Origin: Streptomyces sp. TLI_146
GTDB taxonomy: Bacteria; Actinomycetota; Actinomycetes; Streptomycetales; Streptomycetaceae
Direction of reading: 5' to 3'
Assembly: GCF_002846415.1 (NCBI RefSeq)
Contig: NZ_PJMX01000001.1
Coordinates: 5,084,001-5,148,000, forward strand
Length of the DNA stretch: 64,000 bases
Shown here: one piece after another, positions 52,934 to 61,582 of the stretch
Layout: every line of letters begins with the position of its first letter
Position numbering within the stretch: position 1 is the stretch's first letter
Program-made: the position numbers and the translations under genes
Notes under the pieces: model-generated
What the model was told of the DNA's origin: nothing
Databases searched by the model: none
What the model saw: only the letters and a program-made list of their open reading frames with translations

Positions 52934-53005
52934 CGGTGTCCTTCCTCTGGGCCGGGCCCGGCGGTGCGCCCTTGCCGACTGTTCGATGAGGGTCGTACAC
53001 TCCCG

Positions 53006-53029
53006 AGTGTTCGACTTTCATTGAACACT
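53006..53029. promoter_or_regulatory. ArsR operator: 7-bp inverted repeat
   Basis: AGTGTTC (53006-53012) N10 GAACACT (53023-53029), a perfect dyad centred between the divergent ArsR and oxidoreductase genes, 26 bp before the latter's start. Confidence 0.7.
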
Positions 53030-53054
53030 TTAGGTGTCGAGGGGGACCCACGTC

Positions 53055-54032
53055 ATGCGTGCGATTCAGGTCAGCGAGCTGGGCGGTCCGGAAGTACTGC
53101 GGCTGGTGGAGACCGAGGTGCCCCGGCCCGGCCCCGGCGAGGTCACCATCGACGTCGCCTACGCCGGGGTCAACTTCGCCGAGGTGAAGGCCCGTTCGGA
53201 GGGGTACCGGGTGCGCTCGCTGCCGTTCGTGCCGGGCCTTGAGGTCTCCGGGCGGGTACGGGAGCTCGGCGCGGGCGTCGAAGGGCTCGCGGTCGGGCAG
53301 GAGGTCGCGGCGATGGCGGAGGGCGGCGGCTACGCGGACGTCACCGTCGTCTCCGCCGCCGCCGTCTTCCCGGTGCCCGACGGCGTCGGCCTGCGCACCG
53401 CCGCCACGCTCCCCACGGTCCTGCCGACCGCGCACGCCCTCGTCCACGAGGTGGGCCGGCTCCAGCCCGGCGAGAGCGTCCTGGTCCAGGGCGCGGCGGG
53501 CGGCGTCGGCACGGTCGTCGGCCAGCTCGCCCGGCTCGCGGGCGCGGGCGCGGTCTACGGCGTGGTGTCCAGCGAGGCCAAGGCCGCGTACGCGCGCGAG
53601 CACGGGTACGACGACGCGTTCCTCACCGCCTCCTTCGCCCAGGACGTACGCCGGGCGACCGGCGGCCGGGGCGTGGACCTGGTCCTGGACCCGGTCGGCG
53701 GCGAGACACTGCGTCAGGGGCTGGACGCGCTGGCCCTGTTCGGCCGCCTGATCTCGTACGGGAACGCGGGCGGCGAGACCCCCTGGCAGGTCGGCCAGCC
53801 CGAGCTCTACCCGGGGGCACGCTCGGTGGCAGGCTTCTCCATCCTGGGCCTGGCGTCCGGCGCCCCGGACGCACTGCGGGAGTTGGCGGCCCGGGCGTTC
53901 GCGTTCGCGGCGGACGGACGGGTGGAGCTGCCCGTCACGGCTGAGTTCCCCTTGGAGGACGCGGCCGCGGCCCACCGCCTGATGGAGGGCCGCACGTCTA
54001 CGGGGAAGCTGCTGCTGCGGGTTACTGGCTGA
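53055..54032 (+). CDS. Zinc-independent NADPH:quinone oxidoreductase (QOR, MDR superfamily)
   Basis: 325 residues from ATG 53055, with GGGGG 9 nt before it. GroES-like part: PRPGPGEVTIDVAYAGVNFA and FVPGLEVSGRV. Rossmann part: VLVQGAAGGVGTVVGQLARL (AAxxGVG motif of QORs), GGRGVDLVLDPVGGETL and the terminal STGKLLLRV. Zn ligands of alcohol dehydrogenases are absent. Likely reduces quinones or alkenals with NADPH. Controlled by the divergent ArsR protein through the dyad at 53006. Confidence 0.92.
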   Translation: MRAIQVSELGGPEVLRLVETEVPRPGPGEVTIDVAYAGVNFAEVKARSEGYRVRSLPFVPGLEVSGRVRELGAGVEGLAVGQEVAAMAEGGGYADVTVVSAAAVFPVPDGVGLRTAATLPTVLPTAHALVHEVGRLQPGESVLVQGAAGGVGTVVGQLARLAGAGAVYGVVSSEAKAAYAREHGYDDAFLTASFAQDVRRATGGRGVDLVLDPVGGETLRQGLDALALFGRLISYGNAGGETPWQVGQPELYPGARSVAGFSILGLASGAPDALRELAARAFAFAADGRVELPVTAEFPLEDAAAAHRLMEGRTSTGKLLLRVTG

Positions 54033-54045
54033 CGGGTGGGCCGTG

Positions 54046-54094
54046 TTTGTCTGCGGGCCGGTGGTGGGTTGCTCGCGCAGTTCCCCGCGCCCCT
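54046..54094 (+). repeat. GC-rich 3'-end module, left copy
   Basis: TTTGTCTGCGGGCCGGTGGT then GGTTGCTCGCGCAG + TTCCCCGCGCCCCT (core 54067-54094), 13 bp past the oxidoreductase stop. Confidence 0.88.
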
Positions 54095-54143
54095 GGATGC
54101 ACCCCTGCGGGGCGCCCACGGGGGTGCCGCGCAGCGGCATTTA

Positions 54144-54194
54144 AGGGGCGCGGGGAACTGCGCGACCAGCCCACCACCGGCCCGCAGACGAACG
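54144..54194 (-). repeat. GC-rich 3'-end module, right inverted copy
   Basis: AGGGGCGCGGGGAACTGCGC then GACCAGCC (54144-54171), ending CCGGCCCGCAGACGAAC. Inverted partner of 54046-54094; together they separate two convergent genes. Confidence 0.88.
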
Positions 54195-54210
54195 ACAACC
54201 CCACCCGTCC

Positions 54211-55298
54211 TCAGCGAAGCACTCCCTCCAAAAAGTCGCTCCCCAGCCGAGCCACCACCGCCACATCCAACTGATGCAGCACATACCGCCCCCGCCGCTG
54301 CGTCGTAAGCAGCCCCGCCTTCTTCAGCACAGAAAGATGCCGAGACACCTCCGGCGCGGAAATCCCGTACGCGTCGGCCAACTCGCTCGTCGTATACGCC
54401 CCCCGCGCCAGACTCCGGCACAACCGCATCCGCATAGGGTGCGCGACCGCCTCCAGCCGTGCCTTCACCACGTCGACCGGCGCCGCGCCCCCCAACTCGC
54501 CCGTAGGGACCGGGTACTGGACCACCGGCTGCCACCCCGGCGCGTGCAGCGCGAACAGGTGCGGCCAGCCGAACGCGGTGGGGATGAACGTCAGCCCCGT
54601 GCCCGCCGCGCTCGTACGCCCGTGGGTCAGCTTGTCCACGACGACGCGGCTGCCCCGTTCGTCCTGTTCCAGGGCGACCGCGGGGGACACCGCCGCGACC
54701 GCCTCCGCCAGGCCCTTGCGCTTCAGGAGCTCCGTCTTGTGCCGGGCGTCGGCGGCCAGCTGGACCCGGACGCGCTGCCAGGTCTCCCCGAAGAACGCGG
54801 CGTCGCAGTCCTCGAACAGCCTGCGTATCCACGCGCGCGCCCCCGGCGGGTCCAGCAGCATCCGCTTCACGAAGGCGGCCTGGCGGGGGCCGCGCGCGGC
54901 GGCCAGGTCCAGGGCGCGGTCCCGCATCCGCGCGTCGACCAGCGGGGACGGCGCCCCCGCGTTGTAGAGGCTCGCGCAGGAGATCTCCAGCGCCGCCGCC
55001 ACGTACTTCTCGTCGTCCATCCGGTCGAGGTCGTCCAGCTCCTCGGCCAGCGTCTCGCGGGGCGCGGCGGCAGCAGGATGTCCGAGCGGGTGGACCGCCA
55101 CAGGAAGTCCGCCTCGTGCAGCCGGTCGGCCAGCTCCGGCTTGAGCCCGGCCGCCGTGGTGATGGTCCAGCCGTGCAGCCGGGCGTGGTGCGCGGGCTCG
55201 GAGAGCGCGTGCAGGGCGGCGCCCAGCTCGGCCAGCGGAGAGGGCCCGAAGGCGATCCGCTCCCGCGGCAGTCCCGTGATGTCGATGCACACGCTCAT
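54211..55298 (-). CDS. DUF5937/ArsR-like HTH regulator, frameshifted
   Basis: The N-terminus MSVCIDITGLPRERIAFGPS starts at ATG 55298 and is the DUF5937 signature; it continues ALSEPAHHARLHGWTITTAA and ADFLWRSTRSDILLP. There the frame changes near 55064-55072: the next part, APRETLAEELDDLDRM, LEISCASLYNAGAPSPLVDA and the C-terminal ArsR helix-turn-helix (TTSELADAYGISAPEVSRHL, KKAGLLTTQRRGRYVLHQLD), is read one frame over. Adding one G to the CCGCG string joins them (LLPPAPRETL). Full protein about 362 residues. As written it would be cut short after about 80 residues. Target unknown; the next + strand gene is a small hypothetical. Confidence 0.82.
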
Positions 55299-55396
55299 GC
55301 GCCCATGGTGCACCGCCCCACTGACAGCGCCCCCGTCATTTGACGCCCCTGGTCAATCGGCGCGACGGACGGCCGAGACCGGCGCAGCCTGGATGC

Positions 55397-55621
55397 ATGG
55401 ACGCCATCCAGCAGCACATGCTCGACACCTACCGCGCGGCCCGCCTCCAGGAGCCGCCGCCCCCGCTGCCGGGCACGCACGACGTGCGCACCCTGCGCGA
55501 ACTGCGTGACTACCGCCGCTTCGAAGCGGTCCTCTCCGGCCGTCTCGCGGAGGGCCGGCTGCGCGCCGCCCTGACCCGCCTCCTCGCCCCGCTCCGCCAC
55601 CGGCCTCCGGCCTGCCGCTGA
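55397..55621 (+). CDS. Small hypothetical protein
   Basis: 74 residues from ATG 55397. MDAIQQHMLDTYRAARLQEP, then PPPLPGTHDVRTLRELRDYR, RFEAVLSGRLAEGRLRAALT, a basic helical end. No signal or membrane helix. Similar short Streptomyces proteins exist, function unknown. CAGCCT lies 6 nt before the ATG, hinting at leaderless expression. Divergent from the DUF5937 regulator, so it may be its target. Confidence 0.65.
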   Translation: MDAIQQHMLDTYRAARLQEPPPPLPGTHDVRTLRELRDYRRFEAVLSGRLAEGRLRAALTRLLAPLRHRPPACR

Positions 55622-55682
55622 CCCGGCGGACAGGCGGACCGGCGGACAGCTCTGGGCCGGTCTCCGTGGCCGGCGACAGGCC

Positions 55683-56846
55683 CTAGCCCAGCCTCCGTAC
55701 GAACTCCGCCACCGCGTCCCGTAGGTCCTCCGCCGACCACCGCAGGCCCGGCCCCGCCACCGTCATCTCGGTGTACGAGAGCCCGGGCGGGCCCGCGGGC
55801 GCCGGGAACCAGCGGCGGAAGAGGGCCACGCCGGTCTCCTCGGCCTGGCCGACCGCGGCCTCCGTCAGGGCGTCCGCGTCGTAGGGCAGCCACACGTGGA
55901 ACTGGTGGGTGTGCGGGACCTCCGGGTTGACCCGGAACCACGCCACGCCCGCCTTGGTGAACCCCTCCGCCAGCGCCCCGGCCACCACGCGCGCGTGGGC
56001 GACGTACGACGGCAGCTCGGGCAGCACCCGGTCGAGCCCGACCAGCGCGGACAGGGCCGCCGGATACTGCTGGAAGAGCTGGCCCCCGTAGCGGTGGCGC
56101 CAGGTCCGGGCCTCCTCGATCAGGGATTCGGGGCCGGCCAGCGCCGCGCCCGACATGCCCTCCAGCGTCTTGTAGTACGACACGTAGACGCTGTCCGCGA
56201 GCCGCGCGATCTCCTGGAGCGGCCGGTCGAAGTGCACGGCGCACTCCCACAGCCGCGCGCCGTCGAAGTGCACCACCGCGTCCCGCTCCCGGGCCGCCTC
56301 CACCACGGCGGTCAGCTCGTCCCAGGTGGGCAGGGTGAACCCGGCGTCGCGCAGCGGCAGTTCCAGCATCAGCGCGCCGAACGGCTCCTCGAAGTCCCGT
56401 ACCTCCTCGGCCGTGGGCAGCCGGGGCGCGGTCGTCGGGTGGACCGTGCGCAGCCCGCTCACCGCGCCGAAGGCGCCCCGCTCGTGCACCTCGGGGTGGG
56501 CCAGCGGGTGCAGCGCCACCGTGCTGTCGCCGGTGCGCCCGGCCCAGCAGCGCAGGGCGACCTGCTGGGCCATGGTGCCGGTCGGGAAGTAGGCGGCCGC
56601 CGGGAAGCCCAGCAGGTCGGCGGTGCGCCGCTCCAGCTCGGCGACCGGCCCGTCGCCGTAGAAGTCCGGGGACTCGGCCATGTCGTAGACCGTGTGCGCC
56701 TCGGCCGCCAGCGCCGTCAGCCGCTCGCCCATGTCCATGTCGCCCGGCGCCCGCCACAGGGTCCGCTCCGCGTTGCGCCAGGCCGCCAGCCTGCGTACGC
56801 GCTGGTCCTGCTCGGACCGGTCGTTCTCGCCCGCCTCGTTCGTCAT
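55683..56846 (-). CDS. PLP-dependent beta-eliminating lyase / L-threonine aldolase-like enzyme
   Basis: 387 residues from ATG 56846. Fold-type I enzyme: AAYFPTGTMAQQVALRCWAG (cofactor binding), HPLAHPEVHERGAFGAVSG, VVHFDGARLWECAVHFDR (PLP Asp), and K226 in VSYYKTLEGMSGAALAGPE. Low-specificity threonine aldolases cleave L-allo-threonine to glycine and acetaldehyde; the N-terminal charged extension (NDRSEQDQRVRRLAAWRNAE) is not usual for LtaE, so another beta-elimination is possible. Divergent from the DUF2520-panC operon. Confidence 0.88.
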   Translation of the reverse strand: MTNEAGENDRSEQDQRVRRLAAWRNAERTLWRAPGDMDMGERLTALAAEAHTVYDMAESPDFYGDGPVAELERRTADLLGFPAAAYFPTGTMAQQVALRCWAGRTGDSTVALHPLAHPEVHERGAFGAVSGLRTVHPTTAPRLPTAEEVRDFEEPFGALMLELPLRDAGFTLPTWDELTAVVEAARERDAVVHFDGARLWECAVHFDRPLQEIARLADSVYVSYYKTLEGMSGAALAGPESLIEEARTWRHRYGGQLFQQYPAALSALVGLDRVLPELPSYVAHARVVAGALAEGFTKAGVAWFRVNPEVPHTHQFHVWLPYDADALTEAAVGQAEETGVALFRRWFPAPAGPPGLSYTEMTVAGPGLRWSAEDLRDAVAEFVRRLG

Positions 56847-56963
56847 GATCAGATCATCGCCCACAGCCTGTGGACAGCCACGGAGGTCTGTCGAAACCTG
56901 GGCGTAGCATGACGGGGAAATCGTCCGGTACCCCCCGCGGACTGGAACGGAAGGCCCCGCCGC

Positions 56964-57863
56964 GTGAACGCACAACCAGAAACCCGCCCAGCCCGCCTGA
57001 CCGTCGGAGTCGTCGGCGCCGGCCGGGTCGGCCCCGCCCTCGCCGCCGCGCTGAAGCTCGCCGGGCACCGCCCGGTGGCGGTCTCCGGCGTGTCGGACGC
57101 CTCCGTGCGCCGCGCCGCCGCCCTGCTGCCGGACGTGCCCCTGGTGCCGCCCGCCGAGGTGCTGGCCGCCGCCGACCTGGTGCTGCTCACCGTCCCCGAC
57201 GACGCCCTGCCGGGCCTGGTGGAGGGCCTCGCCGAGACCGGCGCGATCCGCCCGGGCCAACTGCTCGTGCACACCTCCGGGCGGTACGGGACGGACGTGC
57301 TCGCGCCCGCCACGCGCGCGGGGGCGCTGCCGCTGGCCCTGCACCCCGCGATGACGTTCACCGGGACCGCCGTCGACGTCCAGCGCCTGGCCGGATGCTC
57401 GTTCGGCGTCACCGCGCCCGAGGAGCTGCGGCTCGCCGCGGAGGCCCTGGTCATCGAGATGGGCGGCGAGCCCGAGTGGATCGAGGAGCAGAACCGGCCG
57501 CTCTACCACGCGGCCCTCGCCCTCGGCGCGAACCACCTGGTCACCCTGGTGGCCCAGTCCATGGAGCTGCTGCGCCTCGCGGGCGTCGCAGCCCCCGACC
57601 GGATGCTCGGCCCGCTCCTGGGCGCGGCCCTCGACAACGCGCTGCGCTCCGGCGACGCGGCCCTGACCGGCCCCGTCGCGCGCGGTGACGCGGGCACGGT
57701 CGCGGCGCACGTCGCCGAGCTGCGCAAGCACGCCCCCGGCACCGTCGCCGGATACCTCGCCATGGCCCGTACGACCGCCGACCGGGCGCTCGCCCACGGC
57801 CTGCTGAAGCCCGAGCTCGCCGAGGACCTGCTGGGCGTGCTCGCGGACGGAGAGAACCGATGA
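56964..57863 (+). CDS. Rossmann-like/DUF2520 protein (6PGDH-like)
   Basis: 299 residues. VGVVGAGRVGPALAAALKLA (NADP Rossmann motif), LTVPDDALPGLVEGL, LVHTSGRYGTDVLAPA, LHPAMTFTGTAVDVQRLAGC (DUF2520 start) and EEQNRPLYHAALALGANHLV with catalytic-type Asn/Lys region. The fold matches 6-phosphogluconate and ketopantoate reductases. It overlaps panC by 4 bp (ATGA), the next gene. Since panC needs pantoate, this protein could be the ketopantoate reductase or a related enzyme; no PanE is visible in the window. Inference from context. Confidence 0.88.
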   Translation: MNAQPETRPARLTVGVVGAGRVGPALAAALKLAGHRPVAVSGVSDASVRRAAALLPDVPLVPPAEVLAAADLVLLTVPDDALPGLVEGLAETGAIRPGQLLVHTSGRYGTDVLAPATRAGALPLALHPAMTFTGTAVDVQRLAGCSFGVTAPEELRLAAEALVIEMGGEPEWIEEQNRPLYHAALALGANHLVTLVAQSMELLRLAGVAAPDRMLGPLLGAALDNALRSGDAALTGPVARGDAGTVAAHVAELRKHAPGTVAGYLAMARTTADRALAHGLLKPELAEDLLGVLADGENR

Positions 57864-58846
57864 CCCTTCTGGTCCGCACCGCCGCGGAGCTGGCCGCCCT
57901 GGAGCGCACCGGCCGCCGCGCCGTCGTCATGACGATGGGCGCCCTGCACGAGGGGCACGCCACCTTGGTGCGCACCGCGCGCGAGAGCGTCGGCCCCGGC
58001 GGCCAGGTCGTCGTCACGGTCTTCGTGAACCCGCTGCAGTTCGGCGCGGGCGAGGACCTCGACCGCTATCCGCGCACCCTGGACGCCGACGTCGAGCTGG
58101 CCGGACAGGCGGGCGCCGACGCCGTGTTCGCGCCCTCCGTGGACGAGGTCTACCCCGGCGGCGAGCCGCAGGTGCGCATCACCGCGGGCCCGATGGGCGA
58201 GCGCCTCGAAGGCGCGTCCCGCCCCGGCCACTTCGACGGCATGCTCACCGTCGTCGCCAAGCTGCTCCACCTCACCGCCCCCGACCTCGCGCTGTTCGGG
58301 CAGAAGGACGCCCAGCAGCTCGCCCTGATCCGGCGCATGGCGCGCGACCTCAACTTCCCCGTGGAGATCGTCGGCGTGCCCACGGTCCGCGAGGCCGACG
58401 GGCTCGCCCTCTCCAGCCGCAACCGCTACCTCTCGCCCGCCGACCGCACCACCGCGCTCGCGCTGTCGCGGGCGCTGTTCGCGGCCCGCGACCGGCTGAC
58501 CGCCGAGCACGCGCTCCACGCGCGCGCCGCGGCCACCCACGCCTCCTCCGGGCGTGCCCTGGCGCTGTCCCGGATCGGCGAGGCCCGCGCGGCCGCCGAC
58601 GCGTACGCGGTGGAGGCGGCCGGCCCGTCCCCCGCGGTCGTGCGCGCCGCCGCCCAGAGCGTCCTGGACGAGGCCGCCAAGGCGGAGCCGCCGCTGGCCC
58701 TGGACTACCTGGCGCTGGTCGACCCGGCGACGTTCGACGAGGCCGGGGACGGCTTCGCCGGTGAGGCGGTCCTCGCGGTCGCCGCGCGCGTCGGCACCAC
58801 CCGCCTGATCGACAACATCCCGCTGAACTTCGGAGCCCCCGCATGA
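57860..58846 (+). CDS. panC: Pantothenate synthetase
   Basis: 328 residues, somewhat longer than usual. Joins pantoate and beta-alanine with ATP. TMGALHEGHATLVRTA (HxGH motif), VVTVFVNPLQFGAGEDLDRY, FGQKDAQQLALIRRM (KMSKS-like) and LALSSRNRYLSPADR are intact. The C-terminal part (LDYLALVDPATFDEAGDG) is family typical. ATG 57860 overlaps the previous stop; the end overlaps nadB (ATGA). Confidence 0.96.
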   Translation: MTLLVRTAAELAALERTGRRAVVMTMGALHEGHATLVRTARESVGPGGQVVVTVFVNPLQFGAGEDLDRYPRTLDADVELAGQAGADAVFAPSVDEVYPGGEPQVRITAGPMGERLEGASRPGHFDGMLTVVAKLLHLTAPDLALFGQKDAQQLALIRRMARDLNFPVEIVGVPTVREADGLALSSRNRYLSPADRTTALALSRALFAARDRLTAEHALHARAAATHASSGRALALSRIGEARAAADAYAVEAAGPSPAVVRAAAQSVLDEAAKAEPPLALDYLALVDPATFDEAGDGFAGEAVLAVAARVGTTRLIDNIPLNFGAPA

Positions 58847-60566
58847 CCAGGACGACGGACGGTCCGGCCAGGACCGGCATACGACTGGACGCGCCCGCCC
58901 CGGGCTGGGCCATCGACGCGGACGTCGTGGTCGTCGGCTCGGGCGTGGCGGGCCTGACCGCGGCCCTGCGCTGCACCGCCGCCGGGCTCACCACCGTGGT
59001 GGTGACCAAGGCGCGGCTCGACGACGGCTCGACGCGCTGGGCGCAGGGCGGCATCGCGGCGGCCCTCGGCGAGGGCGACACCCCCGCACAGCACCTGGAC
59101 GACACGCTGGTGGCGGGCGCGGGCCTGTGTGACGAGAACGCGGTGCGCCTGCTGGTCACCGAGGGCCCGGACGCGGTGCGGCGGCTGATCGCCACCGGCG
59201 CCCACTTCGACACCGACGACTCCGGCGCCATCTCGCTGACCCGCGAGGGCGGCCACCACCGCCGCCGCATCGCCCACGCGGGCGGCGACGCCACCGGCGC
59301 CGAGATCTCCCGCGCACTGGTCGAGGCGGTCCGCGAGCAGGCCGTACGGACCATCGAGAACGCGCTCGTACTGGACCTGCTGAGGGACGACGACGGGCGT
59401 ACGGCGGGCATCACCCTGCACGTCATGGGCGAGGGCCAGCACGACGGCGTGGGGGCCGTCCACGCCCCCGCCGTGGTGCTCGCCACCGGCGGCATGGGCC
59501 AGGTCTTCTCGGCCACCACCAATCCGCCGGTCTCCACCGGCGACGGCGTCGCCCTGGCGCTGCGGGCCGGCGCCGAGATCTCCGACCTGGAGTTCGTCCA
59601 GTTCCACCCCACCGTGCTGTTCCTCGGCGCCGACTCCGAGGGCCAGCAGCCGCTGGTCTCCGAGGCGGTACGGGGAGAGGGCGCCCATCTCGTCGACGCC
59701 TCCGGGACGCGCTTCATGCTCGGGCAGCACGAGCTTGCCGAGCTGGCGCCGCGCGACATCGTCGCCAAGGCGATCACCCGCCAGATGCAGCTGCGGGGCA
59801 CCGAGAACATGTACCTGGACGCGCGGCACTTCGGCGCCGAGATGTGGGAACAGCGCTTCCCCACCATCCTGGCCGCCTGCCGCGCCCACGGCATCGACCC
59901 GGTCACCGAGCCGATCCCGGTCGCCCCGGCCGCCCACTACGCCTCCGGCGGCGTGCGCACCGACCTGCACGGCCGCACCACGGTCCCGGGGCTGTACGCG
60001 TGCGGCGAGGTCGCCTGCACCGGCGTCCACGGCGCCAACCGGCTCGCCTCCAACTCCCTCCTGGAGGGCCTGGTCTTCGCCGAGCGCATCGCGGCGGACA
60101 TCGCGGCGGGCGGCCACGCGCGCGTGGACAGCGCCCCCGGGGAGGTCCCCGAATCCGCGCCCACCTGCCCGCTGCTCGCCCCCGAGGCCCGCATCCAGAT
60201 CCAGCGGATCATGACCAACGGCGCGGGCGTGCTGCGCTCCGCCGACAGCCTCGCCGAGGCCGCCGCCCGCCTGGAGGCGATCCGGGCCGACGCCGACGGG
60301 GCCGACGAGCGCAAGGCCGCCGAGCCCGGCGTGGACGCGTGGGAGACCACCAACCTGCTGCTCGTCGCGCGCGTACTGGTCGCCGCCGCGGCCGCCCGCG
60401 AGGAGACCCGCGGCTGCCACTGGCGCGAGGACCGGCCCGACCGCGACGACCAGGACTGGCACCGCCACCTCGTCGTACGGGTGACGCCGGACCGTACGCT
60501 CGACGTCCGCCGTACCGATTCCGCAGACTTCCCCCGACAGTCGCCGACGCCCCCAGGGAGCCGTAA
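58843..60566 (+). CDS. nadB: L-aspartate oxidase, frameshifted at the C-terminus
   Basis: About 574 residues. FAD enzyme making iminoaspartate for NAD synthesis. VVVVGSGVAGLTAALRC (FAD Rossmann), STRWAQGGIAAALGEGD, ISDLEFVQFHPTVL, ARFHxxxR-type HYASGGVRTDLHG and GVHGANRLASNSLLEGLVF. After SADF the frame goes wrong: one C is missing from C5 at 60531-60535. Restored, it reads DFPPTVADAPREP and stops at TAA 60564-60566, 2 bp before nadC. As written the frame runs without a stop through nadC and coaX to 63330, which is impossible biologically. The core is intact. Confidence 0.9.
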
Positions 60567-60568
60567 CC

Positions 60569-61579
60569 GTGAGCACCCCCGACGAACACCGTCCCGAGCC
60601 GGTGGACGTACCGCTGATCCAGATCGGCGTCCCCGCGAGCGGAGGCGGCTGCGGCGACGACTGCGGCTGCGGCGACGAGGACGTGTACGAGTGCGGCCTC
60701 GACCCCACGCTGGCCGCGCTGCTCGCCGAGTCGGGCCTGGACCCCGTCCAGGTCGAGGACATCGCGCACGTCGCCATCGAGGAGGACCTCGACGGCGGCG
60801 TGGACGTGACGACCGCGGCGACCGTCCCCGAGGACGCCGTCGCCACCGGCGACTTCACCGCCCGCGAGGCCGGTACGGTCGCGGGCCTGCGGGTCGCCGA
60901 GGCGATCCTGTCGATCGTGTGCACCGAGGAGTTCGAGGTCGAGCGGCACGTCGCCGACGGCGACCGCGTCGAGGCGGGCCAGAAGCTGCTGAGCGTCACC
61001 ACGCGCACCCGCGACCTGCTCACCGCCGAGCGCAGCGCGCTCAACCTGCTGTGCCGCCTGTCCGGCATCGCGACGGCCACGCGCGCGTGGGCGGACGCCC
61101 TGGAGGGCACGAACGCGAAGGTGCGCGACACCCGCAAGACGACGCCGGGGCTGCGCGCCCTGGAGAAGTACGCGGTGCGCTGCGGCGGCGGTGTCAACCA
61201 CCGCATGTCGCTCTCCGACGCGGCGCTGGTCAAGGACAACCACGTGGTGGCCGCGGGCGGCGTCGCCGAGGCCTTCAAGGCCGTACGGGAGATGTTCCCG
61301 GAGGTGGCGATCGAGGTCGAGGTCGACACGCTCGACCAGGTCACCGAGGTCCTGGAGGCGGGCGCGGACCTGATCCTGCTGGACAACTTCACGCCGGAGC
61401 AGACGGCGAAGGCCGTCGAACTCGTCGCCGGGCGCGCCTTCCTGGAGTCCTCCGGCCGCCTCACCCTGGAGAACGCGGCGGCGTACGCGGCCACGGGCGT
61501 CGACTACCTGGCGGTCGGCGCGCTCACCCACTCCTCGCCGATCCTCGACATCGGGCTCGATCTGCGCGAGGCGGCGTAA
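60569..61579 (+). CDS. nadC: Nicotinate-nucleotide pyrophosphorylase (quinolinate PRTase), Cys-rich N-terminus
   Basis: 336 residues, about 50 longer than E. coli NadC. Converts quinolinate and PRPP to NaMN. RKTTPGLRALEKYAVRCGGG, NHRMSLSDAALVKDNHVVAA, ILLDNFTPEQTAKAVEL and GVDYLAVGALTHSSPILDIG are intact. The unusual feature is residues 25-43, GGGCGDDCGCGDEDVYECG: four Cys (28, 32, 34, 42) absent from classical NadC. Starts at GTG 60569, 2 bp after the repaired nadB stop, and is followed 3 bp later by coaX. Confidence 0.95.
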   Translation: MSTPDEHRPEPVDVPLIQIGVPASGGGCGDDCGCGDEDVYECGLDPTLAALLAESGLDPVQVEDIAHVAIEEDLDGGVDVTTAATVPEDAVATGDFTAREAGTVAGLRVAEAILSIVCTEEFEVERHVADGDRVEAGQKLLSVTTRTRDLLTAERSALNLLCRLSGIATATRAWADALEGTNAKVRDTRKTTPGLRALEKYAVRCGGGVNHRMSLSDAALVKDNHVVAAGGVAEAFKAVREMFPEVAIEVEVDTLDQVTEVLEAGADLILLDNFTPEQTAKAVELVAGRAFLESSGRLTLENAAAYAATGVDYLAVGALTHSSPILDIGLDLREAA

Positions 61580-61582
61580 CCG

